NCBI RefSeq assembly: GCF_003386195.1
Contig: NZ_QRDX01000003.1
Span: forward strand, 1 to 64,000
Source of the DNA: Seonamhaeicola aphaedonensis
GTDB taxonomy: Bacteria > Bacteroidota > Bacteroidia > Flavobacteriales > Flavobacteriaceae
DNA length: 64,000 nucleotides
Reading direction: 5' to 3'
The first letter of the stretch is position 1. Every line of letters begins with the position of its first letter. The notes under the pieces are model-generated. The model worked only from the letters and a program-made list of their open reading frames with translations, was not told the DNA's origin and searched no databases. A program made the position numbers and the translations under genes. This document shows positions 8,863 to 16,452 of the stretch, piece by piece.

Positions 8863-10084
8863 TACGAAGCGCTATTATTGGTTTAATTCTTGATGCTTTT
8901 TGTGCGGGAACAAATCCTGCCAAGGTTCCAGCTGCAATTAATACAATTGTTGCTGTTAAAATGATATTAGGATGCACTTCTGGATTAGTGATATAATACT
9001 CTTTTAAACTAGGGCCTACCCATTTTAAAACACCCACTCCTATTAGCAAACCTAAATATCCTGCCAAGGCAGTAATTAAAACAGATTCTATTAAAATAAT
9101 TGAAACGATTGATTTTGGTGTGGCCCCTAATGCTTTACGAATACCAATTTCTTTAGTACGCTCTTTTACAATAAAAATCATAATATTGCTAATACCAACG
9201 ATACCTGCAATTAAAGTACCTAAGCCAATAATAAAAATTAAAATACCTAGGCCACCTGTCATGGTTTCAATACCTTTTGTTTGTAATGCCATATTGTTAA
9301 CTCTAATAGCACGCTGGTCTGTTGGAGCCACGTTCTTTCTTTTTCTTAGATTTTTAGTTAAATCTGTGCCAAAAGTTAATGCCTCATCCGAAGACATTTT
9401 TCTGTTATAGGTAAGATTAATTTCTCCTACTGCATCCTTACCAATATAAATTTGTTGTACGGTAGTGGTAGGTAAATAAGCTAAACGCTCTTGAGAATCG
9501 CCGCCGTTGTCTGTAAAAACTCCAACTACTTTATAATTTATACCCTCTAAATTTATATATTGACCAATGGCTGAAATTTTGCCAAATAAATCCTCTTCAA
9601 TCAATCTACCAATAATAATGACTTTTAAATGGTTTTTTATATCATTGAGATTTATAAACCTACCATCTTTAATTTTAACCTTTTCAATATGTTGAGCATC
9701 AGGGTGAACACCTATCACATTGTAACTTCCTTTTTTATTGATATATGAAACTTGAAAATTACGGTTTAGTTTTGGAGTTATATATTCAATCTTGTTTCTA
9801 TATTCGTTTTTTATATGTTCAAAATCTTCATTATAGAGAGATACTTTCCTGCCTACTTGAAGCCCTTTGTATGGTTTTGATGTTCTTCCACTGTAAATAT
9901 AAATAGCGTTATCTGCAGTTTTTACAAAAAGTTCATCAAAAGTATTTTCTAAACCATTAGCAATACCAAAAAGTATAGTAAACAGCATAATGGCAAATGC
10001 CACTGTAAAACCAGACAAAAGGCCTCTGGCTCTATTTTTATTGATACTTTGAAATATTTCCCGCCATAGATCTAAATCAAACAT
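8855..10084 (-). CDS. MacB/FtsX-type ABC transporter permease
   Basis: 409 residues, paralogous to the downstream permease: N-terminal helix (about 20-42), periplasmic MacB_PCD domain, and three C-terminal helices carrying VKERTKEIGIRKALGA and ending KPIIALRNG. It lies directly after the ATPase with an 8-base overlap and overlaps the next permease by 8 bases. Splitting MacB into an ATPase and two distinct permeases is common in Bacteroidota, whereas E. coli MacB fuses both domains in one homodimeric chain. The substrate is unknown; candidates from the family are peptides, lipids or lipoproteins and antibiotics. Confidence 0.9.
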   Translation of the reverse strand: MFDLDLWREIFQSINKNRARGLLSGFTVAFAIMLFTILFGIANGLENTFDELFVKTADNAIYIYSGRTSKPYKGLQVGRKVSLYNEDFEHIKNEYRNKIEYITPKLNRNFQVSYINKKGSYNVIGVHPDAQHIEKVKIKDGRFINLNDIKNHLKVIIIGRLIEEDLFGKISAIGQYINLEGINYKVVGVFTDNGGDSQERLAYLPTTTVQQIYIGKDAVGEINLTYNRKMSSDEALTFGTDLTKNLRKRKNVAPTDQRAIRVNNMALQTKGIETMTGGLGILIFIIGLGTLIAGIVGISNIMIFIVKERTKEIGIRKALGATPKSIVSIILIESVLITALAGYLGLLIGVGVLKWVGPSLKEYYITNPEVHPNIILTATIVLIAAGTLAGFVPAQKASRIKPIIALRNG

Positions 10085-10778
10085 GTTGTTTGGCTCTTAC
10101 TTGTTTTATTGTAGTATCTTCCATTATAACCCCATCACGAAGTCTTATAATTCGTTTACACATATTAGCAATATCCTCTTCGTGAGTTACCATCAAAATA
10201 GTTTTGCCCTCATCGTTTAATTGCTGAATGAATTCCATGATTTCATAAGAAGTAGACATATCTAAAGCACCTGTGGGTTCATCAGCCAATAATAATTTAG
10301 GATTTGCAGCTAATGCTCTAGCAATGGCCACACGTTGGTTTTGTCCTCCAGATAATTCTTTGGGTAAATGATGCGCCCAATCTGCTAACCCAACCTTTTC
10401 TAAATGAAACATGGCCAGCTCCTGACGCTCTTTACGTTTCATTCCCTGGTAATATAAAGGTAATGCTACATTCTCCATGGCATTTTTGTAGTTGATGAGA
10501 TTGAACGACTGGAAAATAAACCCTAAAAACTTATTTCTATATTCTGCTGCTTTTTTCTCGGTGAGGTTTTTAATTGGCAAACCATCTAGAATGTAATCTC
10601 CAGAATCTGCATGGTCTAACATGCCAATTATATTAAGTAATGTGGATTTTCCAGATCCAGATGACCCCATAATAGCTACCATTTCCCCTTCCTTAACCAA
10701 TAGGTTTATTCCTTTTAGAACATGCAAATGGGAGTCTCCTATAGGATAGGATTTGTGTAATTGTTTTATTTCTAACAT
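10077..10778 (-). CDS. ABC transporter ATPase, LolD/MacB type
   Basis: 233 residues with all nucleotide-binding motifs: Walker A GSSGSGKST (38-46), Q-loop FQSFNLI (about 89-95), signature LSGGQNQRVAIARAL (142-156), Walker B LLLADEP (162-168) and the H-loop histidine H199. The signature has QNQ where QQQ is most usual. It powers the two permeases that follow. It is the first gene of the exporter operon ATPase-permease-permease-adaptor-TolC-tsaB. The preceding 88 bases hold only a short AGTCT/AGACT hairpin and no clean promoter match, so regulation is not evident. Confidence 0.93.
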   Translation of the reverse strand: MLEIKQLHKSYPIGDSHLHVLKGINLLVKEGEMVAIMGSSGSGKSTLLNIIGMLDHADSGDYILDGLPIKNLTEKKAAEYRNKFLGFIFQSFNLINYKNAMENVALPLYYQGMKRKERQELAMFHLEKVGLADWAHHLPKELSGGQNQRVAIARALAANPKLLLADEPTGALDMSTSYEIMEFIQQLNDEGKTILMVTHEEDIANMCKRIIRLRDGVIMEDTTIKQVRAKQHV

Positions 10779-10866
10779 TTTGTGTAGATTACTGTAGCTT
10801 GAATAGTCTAAAAATAAGACTCATAATACAAAGAAATGTTACAAATAATACACTATAAAGTTTTTA

Positions 10867-11085
10867 TTATTTTTTTAACGTACCGTACTTTCTGTAAATA
10901 AAAAATATGATGCCTCCTATAAGTATATAAGGAACGGCCATTAAATACTTAATACCATTATTTATGCCTTCTGCTGCACTCTGGGTTTCCTCGCTCTCTA
11001 AAACTGCCCTACACATAGCACATTGTGCATTGGTCTTTAAAAAAAAGAGAATAGAAAAGAGAAAAAAGAGAGCTTTATTTTTCAT
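10867..11085 (-). CDS. Small CxxC inner-membrane protein of the oxidase maturation cluster
   Basis: 72 residues. A signal-like hydrophobic N-terminus ending in NAQ is followed at once by CAMC (C22 and C25), a short acidic linker, and one membrane helix (about 48-64, AVPYILIGGIIFFIYRK) with a basic end. After signal cleavage the CxxC would sit near the mature N-terminus, outside the membrane. Its position after SCO and DUF420 suggests a link to copper or thiol handling during oxidase assembly, but that is context-based inference; I recognise no named family. Confidence 0.7.
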   Translation of the reverse strand: MKNKALFFLFSILFFLKTNAQCAMCRAVLESEETQSAAEGINNGIKYLMAVPYILIGGIIFFIYRKYGTLKK

Positions 11086-11131
11086 GTCATTTTTAATGAG
11101 ACAGTATATTATTTGTGGTTATTACAACTTA

Positions 11132-11659
11132 TTAATAATAGGGTGATATCATTATATAAACCACCACACCAGTAATAGCCACATAAAACCATAATGGAAA
11201 CGTAATTTTTGCTATTTTTTTATGTTTCTCAATGTTATTTGTGATAGCTCTCACATACGTAATTAAAACAAAAGGAATTACCGCAATAGACATTAAAATA
11301 TGCGTTAATAAAATAAAATAGTAAAAATATTTGGTAATACCATCCCCACCAAACTTTGTAGAATCACTGGTCATATGGTAAGCGATATACATAAGCAGAA
11401 ATAATACAGACAACACAATGGCGAAGGTCATTAACAGTTTGTGCAACTTTACTTTTTTGTTTCTAATAGCTATAAAGGCTAATACTAATACTAACGCAGT
11501 AACAGCATTAATGCAAGCATAAATAGGTGGTAAAAAAACAGGTAGTTCATAATCTATTCGAATGCCAAAAAGAGCCGCAACAGCTAATGGAATTATAATA
11601 GATAATGCTACAATCAATTTATTATATTTTTTATCGTTTGAAACCTCTTGTTGTCCCAT
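11132..11659 (-). CDS. DUF420 membrane protein (CtaM-like)
   Basis: 175 residues from the ATG at 11659 (MGQQEVSNDKKYNKL). A TTG 36 bases further upstream would be in frame but lies against the SCO stop. Five hydrophobic segments are visible (about 19-38, 45-65, 77-98, 115-139, 152-172). Conserved histidines occur in the KLHKLLM, IAYHM and LLTHILMS segments, typical of DUF420. Related proteins (CtaM in Staphylococcus) are needed for heme-copper oxidase assembly. It lies between SCO and the small CxxC protein in the same orientation, which supports that role here. Confidence 0.85.
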   Translation of the reverse strand: MGQQEVSNDKKYNKLIVALSIIIPLAVAALFGIRIDYELPVFLPPIYACINAVTALVLVLAFIAIRNKKVKLHKLLMTFAIVLSVLFLLMYIAYHMTSDSTKFGGDGITKYFYYFILLTHILMSIAVIPFVLITYVRAITNNIEKHKKIAKITFPLWFYVAITGVVVYIMISPYY

Positions 11660-11696
11660 AATTATAAAATTTTTTGCTTTGTTATGAATCACCAAG

Positions 11697-12455
11697 CTAT
11701 TCGTTTAGTAATTTTTTAATATCCTCCTTTAAGGCACTTATTTGTTCGCTTTGACCTTCATCATTTACCTGCTCTTCTTCAGAAGTTATACCCTCGTAAT
11801 AAATAATAGGATTTCCAGATGCGTCCTTTCTACATCTTATAAATCCGTTTTTATCTACTAAAGCAAAATTACCCGAATGCTCAAAACCGCCCTCTACATC
11901 TTTATTTTCTGCAGCATAAATGTAAAACCCTTGGTTTGCTAATTCATAAATAGCTTCTTTTTCACCTGTCATTAAATGCCAATGCTGGTTAGTAATTCCA
12001 TAACTATCGGCATAAGACTTTAAAACTTCTGGAGTATCATATTCTGGATTGATAGTGAATGATGCCACACCAAAATTTTCAAAATCCTCAAATTCATTTT
12101 GAATTTTAACCAAATTATGATTCATTCTCGGACAAATGGTTGGGCACGTTGTAAAAAAGAACTCAATAACATAAACCTTACCTTCGTAATCTTTGTTAGT
12201 GATAGTCTCACCGTTTTGATTAATAAAACTAAACTCAGGTACTTGTTTATTATTGCCATCTTCTCCTTGTAAAAAAAGCAAGTCTGATAATTTAGATTTA
12301 TGCTTTTCAATTTTACTAATATTTTCACTTCTACCTTCTGTAGTGCTGGTTTCATTATTCAAAATCCTATCCATGATGTCATCAAAGAAAATCATTCCAA
12401 AAACCAAAATTATAAATGCAATACCTATATATGAATAGTTTGTTTTTTTGCTCAT
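11697..12455 (-). CDS. SCO1/SenC/PrrC family copper chaperone
   Basis: 252 residues. An N-terminal membrane anchor (about 8-25) tethers a periplasmic thioredoxin-fold domain with the copper-binding CxxxC, TTCPTICPRMN (C104 and C108), and a matching histidine in FEHSGNFALVD (H193). SCO proteins deliver copper to, or reduce the thiols of, the CuA site in oxidase subunit II. The clustering with DUF420 and oxidase subunit genes fits. An acidic C-terminal tail (about 225-252) is unremarkable. The ATG at 12455 fixes the start; 59 bases separate it from the upstream thioredoxin-like gene. Confidence 0.93.
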   Translation of the reverse strand: MSKKTNYSYIGIAFIILVFGMIFFDDIMDRILNNETSTTEGRSENISKIEKHKSKLSDLLFLQGEDGNNKQVPEFSFINQNGETITNKDYEGKVYVIEFFFTTCPTICPRMNHNLVKIQNEFEDFENFGVASFTINPEYDTPEVLKSYADSYGITNQHWHLMTGEKEAIYELANQGFYIYAAENKDVEGGFEHSGNFALVDKNGFIRCRKDASGNPIIYYEGITSEEEQVNDEGQSEQISALKEDIKKLLNE

Positions 12456-12514
12456 GCTCTTTTAGTTAGTCGTGGATAGGTTTCAATTACTATCGGAATC
12501 ACTTTCAACTTACC

Positions 12515-13231
12515 TTATTGTTCTTTAGATTTTAAATCGTTAGCTCTTCTTATATCAGAATTGAACTCTCCTTTACGCTTTTGTCTGTATTCGGTAAATA
12601 AGATGCGCATATCTTCACTCATTTTATTTTTGATGATAGCCACCTCAACACAATTATAACCATTTAATCCATAAACAGGTTTATCTTTTTCAATCTCGCG
12701 GTCTTCTCTATCATCTAATCGTCCGCGTTGGTTAAGCTCTTTATCAATAATATACACATAATCTGTTGCCAATTCATTTTCTAATGGTATAGTACTCTCT
12801 AAACTTCGATAAATTTTTAAGATATCGTCAGGGTAACCAAAAACAAAATGCCAAAATTTAAGGTCTTCATAATGGCTAATTTCTCGTTTTAGTTCTTTGG
12901 CAATATTTTCTGCTCCTGTAGGCAATACAATGACTACTTGAAATTTCTTAAAACCTTTAAACTTATCATAAACCAACTCCTTTAAGTTTGAAGCAGCTGT
13001 AGATTTATCCATTGGGTTATTACCAAAAAAACCAAGAACCGTGATATGTTCTTTAAGCTGGATGGGTTCTTCAGAATCAGCACTGAAAGCGCTCAATTCT
13101 AATACCTTTTCATTTACAATGTCTAATGGGGTATAGTTATGTGTAGCTGGATAAAGTAACAACAAAAAGGTTACTGGAAGGAAAAATAAAACCCCTAAAA
13201 CTATATACCTCCCAACTTGCTTTAAGTCCAT
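12515..13231 (-). CDS. Membrane-anchored thioredoxin-fold-like protein with one cysteine
   Basis: 238 residues from the ATG at 13231; a TTG 39 bases upstream is the only longer start and would add residues before the membrane anchor. A helix at about 8-28 (YIVLGVLFFLPVTFLLLLYP) anchors a soluble domain. There, ITVLGFFGNNPMDKSTAAS sits where a thioredoxin or SCO protein would have its CxxC or CxxxC, but no cysteine is present; the sole cysteine is near the C-terminus in NGYNCVEV. The later TDYVYIIDKELNQRGRLDDR block resembles the SCO strand before the conserved histidine. It directly precedes SCO, so it may be a non-catalytic partner in oxidase assembly. That role is inference. Confidence 0.75.
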   Translation of the reverse strand: MDLKQVGRYIVLGVLFFLPVTFLLLLYPATHNYTPLDIVNEKVLELSAFSADSEEPIQLKEHITVLGFFGNNPMDKSTAASNLKELVYDKFKGFKKFQVVIVLPTGAENIAKELKREISHYEDLKFWHFVFGYPDDILKIYRSLESTIPLENELATDYVYIIDKELNQRGRLDDREDREIEKDKPVYGLNGYNCVEVAIIKNKMSEDMRILFTEYRQKRKGEFNSDIRRANDLKSKEQ

Positions 13232-13267
13232 TAAATAATTGCTTATTAAGTCTTGAAATGAATCATG

Positions 13268-13275
13268 CAAAAATA
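13268..13275 (-). promoter_or_regulatory. Putative -7 box for the SCO/DUF420 gene group
   Basis: Minus-strand TATTTTTG matches TAnnTTTG and lies 37 bases before the ATG at 13231. It partly adjoins the terminator of the upstream oxidase operon, and no -33 TTTG is found, so the match could be chance. Confidence 0.35.
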
Positions 13276-13276
13276 A

Positions 13277-13304
13277 AAAAGGTGGTTCTTATAAACCACC
13301 TTTT
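13277..13304 (-). terminator. Intrinsic terminator after the oxidase subunit IV gene
   Basis: An 11-bp inverted repeat (13277-13287 with 13294-13304; core GGTGGTT/AACCACC) has a 6-base loop and is followed on the minus strand by TTTTTTATTT. It separates the cyoE-coxO-coxP-coxQ transcript from the SCO group. Confidence 0.8.
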
Positions 13305-13333
13305 AAACTATATTTTAACATAGATTATATTAT

Positions 13334-13714
13334 TTAAAAGTCTCTTTTTATAAACCCATCTTTATACACGTCAAAAACGTAACCACCTTCTTGTAATAAA
13401 ATGAATATTAAATAAAGTATTAAGAAAATGGCGGTCCAAACCACCATACGTCTTAATGATTTGGTTTCATCACGCATGTGCATGAAATCCCATGTTATAT
13501 AATATGCTTTCACAATGGTTAGAATGATAAAAATCCAGTTTAAAAGCTTCATTCCTAAAACATGAGCCATTAAACTATCTGGTTTATATATACCTAATAT
13601 AACCTCAACTGCAGTTACAATAGATAATAATATTAAAACTCCCCAAATTTTTTGAGTGTTGCTCTTAAATTTTATTAAACCTCTTAATATTGCTAAGTTA
13701 TGCGCGTGTGCCAT
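13334..13714 (-). CDS. Cytochrome c oxidase subunit IV family protein
   Basis: 126 residues with three membrane helices (about 24-42, 53-74, 87-108) and the conserved KAYYITWDFMHMRDE block between helices 2 and 3, typical of the small prokaryotic subunit IV (CyoD/COX4-like). It is a structural peripheral subunit of the heme-copper oxidase in the inner membrane. It follows coxP by 22 bases and ends in a terminator. The His-containing N-terminus (MAHAHN) resembles a shortened version of the His-rich start of CtaD. Confidence 0.88.
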   Translation of the reverse strand: MAHAHNLAILRGLIKFKSNTQKIWGVLILLSIVTAVEVILGIYKPDSLMAHVLGMKLLNWIFIILTIVKAYYITWDFMHMRDETKSLRRMVVWTAIFLILYLIFILLQEGGYVFDVYKDGFIKRDF

Positions 13715-13736
13715 AATTTTTAATATACTTTTTTAA

Positions 13737-14720
13737 TTAAACTAAGTAGAAGAATGTAAATACAAAAACCCAAACTAAATCTACAAAGTGCCAATAAAGA
13801 CCAACTTTTTCGACCATTTCATAACTTTTACGTCTTTCGTAAGTTCCTAATATCACATTAAAGAAAATAATGATATTAATAACTACACCAGAAAATACGT
13901 GGAAACCATGAAAACCTGTTATAAAGAAAAAGAAATCTGCAAATAGTGGCGAACCATATTCATTCACGTGAAGATTTGCGCCTTCCACTACTAATGTACC
14001 GTTTTCTTTTATTTGTTTTAAAGACTCTTCTCTTGATAAAACGGTTTTTTCGCCCTCATCATTAATGATTTGAGTTCTTACTAGTATATTCTCGTTAGCT
14101 TCTAAACCAGCATACACTTCATCTACTGTGTATGATGGTAAAGATCCTTCAGAAACAAACCATAAACCATTATCACGAGTATGAGCAGTTCTTTCATCAT
14201 GTGTGTCAGCAATTGCAAAATCTCTTAAAGCTACTCTATGTCCATTGGTATCTACAAATTGTAAAATATTACCTCCTTTAGTTTGAATAGCTCCATAATC
14301 ACCTTTAATAAACGTTGCCCATTCCCAGGCTTGAGACCCAACGAATATTAAACCACCTATAATGGTTAAAAACATATATAGGGTAACTTTAGCTTTATTT
14401 AAATGATGTCCAGCATCTACCGCTAACACCATGGTAACAGACGACATAATAAGGATGAACGTCATAAATGCCACATAAATCATTGGCAATTCTTGACCAT
14501 GTAAAAACGGTACGTGTGTAAATACCTCATCGGCAATTGGCCATGAATCGATGAACTTAAATCTAGAAAAACCATAGGCTGCTAAAAACCCTGAAAATGT
14601 TAGTGCATCTGAAACGATGAAAAACCACATCATCATTTTACCGTAACTTGCTTTTAAAGGTTGATTGCCACCTCCCCAAGTTTTCCCTTCTGCTTCAGCA
14701 TTTACAACTGTAGTACTCAT
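13737..14720 (-). CDS. Cytochrome c oxidase subunit III with an inserted external domain
   Basis: 327 residues. Subunit III motifs are present: the helix pair starting MMMWFFIVSDALTFSGFLAAY, HHLNKAKVTLYMFLT, GSQAWEW, TGFHGFHVFSG (about 268-278) and the final YWHFVDLVWVFVF. Between QAWEW (130-134) and FITGFHG there are about 115 residues (about 142-256) of soluble sequence, where classical subunit III has only a short loop; this makes the protein much longer than CoxO. The inserted part has no cysteines or CxxCH. The gene is separated from coxO by 147 bases but probably belongs to the same unit. Confidence 0.9.
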   Translation of the reverse strand: MSTTVVNAEAEGKTWGGGNQPLKASYGKMMMWFFIVSDALTFSGFLAAYGFSRFKFIDSWPIADEVFTHVPFLHGQELPMIYVAFMTFILIMSSVTMVLAVDAGHHLNKAKVTLYMFLTIIGGLIFVGSQAWEWATFIKGDYGAIQTKGGNILQFVDTNGHRVALRDFAIADTHDERTAHTRDNGLWFVSEGSLPSYTVDEVYAGLEANENILVRTQIINDEGEKTVLSREESLKQIKENGTLVVEGANLHVNEYGSPLFADFFFFITGFHGFHVFSGVVINIIIFFNVILGTYERRKSYEMVEKVGLYWHFVDLVWVFVFTFFYLV

Positions 14721-14748
14721 ATATAAAGGTTGTTATTTAAAAGTTGCA

Positions 14749-14756
14749 CAAAAATA
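14749..14756 (-). promoter_or_regulatory. Putative internal -7 box before the long subunit III gene
   Basis: Minus-strand TATTTTTG matches TAnnTTTG, 28 bases before the ATG at 14720, with a TTTCG at 14775-14779 18 bases further upstream as a poor -33. It would allow the last two oxidase genes to be expressed separately from cyoE-coxO. Confidence 0.35.
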
Positions 14757-14867
14757 ATCATTTTATTTATCTAACGAAATATAACCTATAAATTTTAAAC
14801 TATGATAAATATCAGTTTCATAAAACAAAAAAAAGAATGTTCTTTTTCCTTAAAAATGTGCTTTTTT

Positions 14868-15449
14868 TTAATTCACGAAGTATAGAAACAAAAACAAGTA
14901 AATCCACAGTATATCAACAAAATGCCAAAATGTAGCAGCTAGTTCAAACCCAAGCAAATTTTCGGCACTATACTTCTGTTTAAAATGATTATAAATTACT
15001 ACAAATAAACAAATTAAACCAGCTACCACGTGTAATATATGCACCACTGCAATTAAGTAAATATAAGATACCTTAACATTACTTGTTGGCCCTGTCCAAT
15101 GATAGCCCATATTTATAATTTCATTAAACCCTTTTAACTGAAACATTATAAAAGCTACACCCAGAACTAGGGTAATTAATAACCATAATGTAGTAGCTGG
15201 TCTGTTGTCTTGTTTTAAAGTCTTTTTTGCTGCTATGAATGAAAAACTACTAACAACTATTAAAATGGTACTTATAACAAAGGCATCTGGTAATTGAAAA
15301 TCCTTCAACCAGTCTGGTCTTGATTTACTAACAAGAAAGGCACTAGTCCATCCCATAAAAGACATAATTAATGAAATGATACCAAACCAGAGCATCATTT
15401 TTTTAGCTCTTGCTTTCTTTTCTTGCGGAGTTCCTTGAGTTAAATCCAT
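14868..15449 (-). CDS. Cytochrome c oxidase subunit III (short form)
   Basis: 193 residues with five membrane helices (about 18-40, 53-70, 86-106, 130-152, 172-192). It has the subunit III landmarks FQLKGFNEIINMGYHWTG, an IYLIAVVHILHVVAG helix and the terminal ATFWHFVDILWIYLF. It is the simple counterpart of the longer subunit III encoded just downstream; paired short and long subunit III genes are usual in Bacteroidota oxidase clusters. It starts 3 bases after cyoE and is likely translated from the same mRNA. The 147-base gap that follows is AT-rich and holds a weak hairpin. Confidence 0.9.
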   Translation of the reverse strand: MDLTQGTPQEKKARAKKMMLWFGIISLIMSFMGWTSAFLVSKSRPDWLKDFQLPDAFVISTILIVVSSFSFIAAKKTLKQDNRPATTLWLLITLVLGVAFIMFQLKGFNEIINMGYHWTGPTSNVKVSYIYLIAVVHILHVVAGLICLFVVIYNHFKQKYSAENLLGFELAATFWHFVDILWIYLFLFLYFVN

Positions 15450-15452
15450 GAG

Positions 15453-16346
15453 TTATCTAATAAATTTATCAACTACATATACTATTTGTATCAATGTAAT
15501 ATAAGACACACTTGCTAACATTAATTGCTTTGCTGCTTTTTCGGTCATTTCTTTAAATAACCTAAACGCATAATACACCATTCCTAAACCTAAAGTACCA
15601 ACTAAAATAGCTGCCACCACAGATAGTTTTAAAGTTCCTGTAAAACCAAAAACAGGTATAATAGATACTACCAACGTCCATATACAATACATGATGGTTT
15701 GTACTGCGGTACCTCTATCCTGCTTTCCAGTGGGTAACATAAAAAAACCTGCTTTTTCATAATCATTGTATAAAAACCAGCCGATGGCCCAAAAATGAGG
15801 AAATTGCCAAAAAAACTGAATGGCGAACAAAGTGCCTGGTTCAATACCAAAATCATCGGTGGCTGCAACCCAACCCAACATAAAAGGAATGGCTCCTGGT
15901 ATAGCCCCCACAAAAACCGCTAAGGGGGTTTTGGTTTTTAAAGGCGTATACACACAGGTGTATAAAAAAATAGAAATAGCACCAAACATAGCTGTTTGCT
16001 TATTAATGGTGTATAAAACAACAATACCTAAAAGGGTGAAAATTGAGGCTATTATAAATGCTGTTGTGACCGACATACGGCCAGCAGGGATTGGTCTATT
16101 TCTAGTACGATGCATTAAAGCATCTAAATCCTTTTCAATAATTTGATTATAGGCATTGGAAGCCCCTACCATAAAATAGCCTCCCAAAGCTAAAAGCACC
16201 AAAGTTTTAAAATCGATAATATCAACACCTAATAAATATCCAGCAAGTGATGAGAATACCACACTTAAAGAGAGACCCATTTTTGTAATTTCCTTAAAAT
16301 CTGAAATTACCGAAGGTGTTGCTACTGAAGTTTTTGACCTACCCAA
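15453..16346 (-). CDS. cyoE: Protoheme IX farnesyltransferase (heme O synthase)
   Basis: 297 residues of the UbiA prenyltransferase superfamily, with the first Asp-rich motif NAYNQIIEKDLDALMHRT and the second, YNDYEKAGFFMLPT. About nine membrane helices are visible. It farnesylates heme b to heme O, the precursor of heme A for the neighbouring aa3-type oxidase. The start best fitting the family is TTG at 16346: the next in-frame ATG would remove the conserved DFKEITK segment, and a good promoter box lies only about 23 bases upstream. That implies a very short leader. It is the first gene of the coxO-coxP-subunit IV operon. Confidence 0.93.
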   Translation of the reverse strand: MGRSKTSVATPSVISDFKEITKMGLSLSVVFSSLAGYLLGVDIIDFKTLVLLALGGYFMVGASNAYNQIIEKDLDALMHRTRNRPIPAGRMSVTTAFIIASIFTLLGIVVLYTINKQTAMFGAISIFLYTCVYTPLKTKTPLAVFVGAIPGAIPFMLGWVAATDDFGIEPGTLFAIQFFWQFPHFWAIGWFLYNDYEKAGFFMLPTGKQDRGTAVQTIMYCIWTLVVSIIPVFGFTGTLKLSVVAAILVGTLGLGMVYYAFRLFKEMTEKAAKQLMLASVSYITLIQIVYVVDKFIR

Positions 16347-16368
16347 TACTCTGTTTGTTTTGCGAGTG

Positions 16369-16398
16369 CAAAGATACTTTATTAATGTATTTTGGCAA
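16369..16398 (-). promoter_or_regulatory. Promoter of the cyoE-coxO operon
   Basis: On the minus strand TTG (16396-16398), 19 bases and TATCTTTG (16369-16376) match the Bacteroidota -33/-7 consensus in sequence and spacing. It is one of the best matches in the window. Confidence 0.6.
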
Positions 16399-16426
16399 TG
16401 GGTTTATTTGCAAAATAAGATAAGAT

Positions 16427-16449
16427 GCTGAAACTAGTTCAGGATGACA
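16427..16449 (+). repeat. Short dispersed intergenic repeat, copy 1
   Basis: 23 bases beginning GCTGAAACTAGTTCAG, which can fold into an imperfect hairpin (GCTGAA/TTCAGC-like arms). A second copy at 40621-40643 matches at 22 of 23 positions in the same orientation. Both lie between minus-strand genes. This copy is within a few bases of the remB stop codon. Confidence 0.6.
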
Positions 16450-16452
16450 ACA

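Noticed and set aside
10805-10821. Short AGTCT/AGACT hairpin upstream of the ABC ATPase gene
   Set aside because: Five base pairs with an A/T loop and no T run in either direction; common by chance in AT-rich DNA.
14826-14868. AAAGAA/TTCTTT hairpin with T-rich flanks between the two subunit III genes, possible terminator
   Set aside because: Only A-T-rich pairs with a two-base loop; unlikely to be stable, and the genes around it look co-transcribed.
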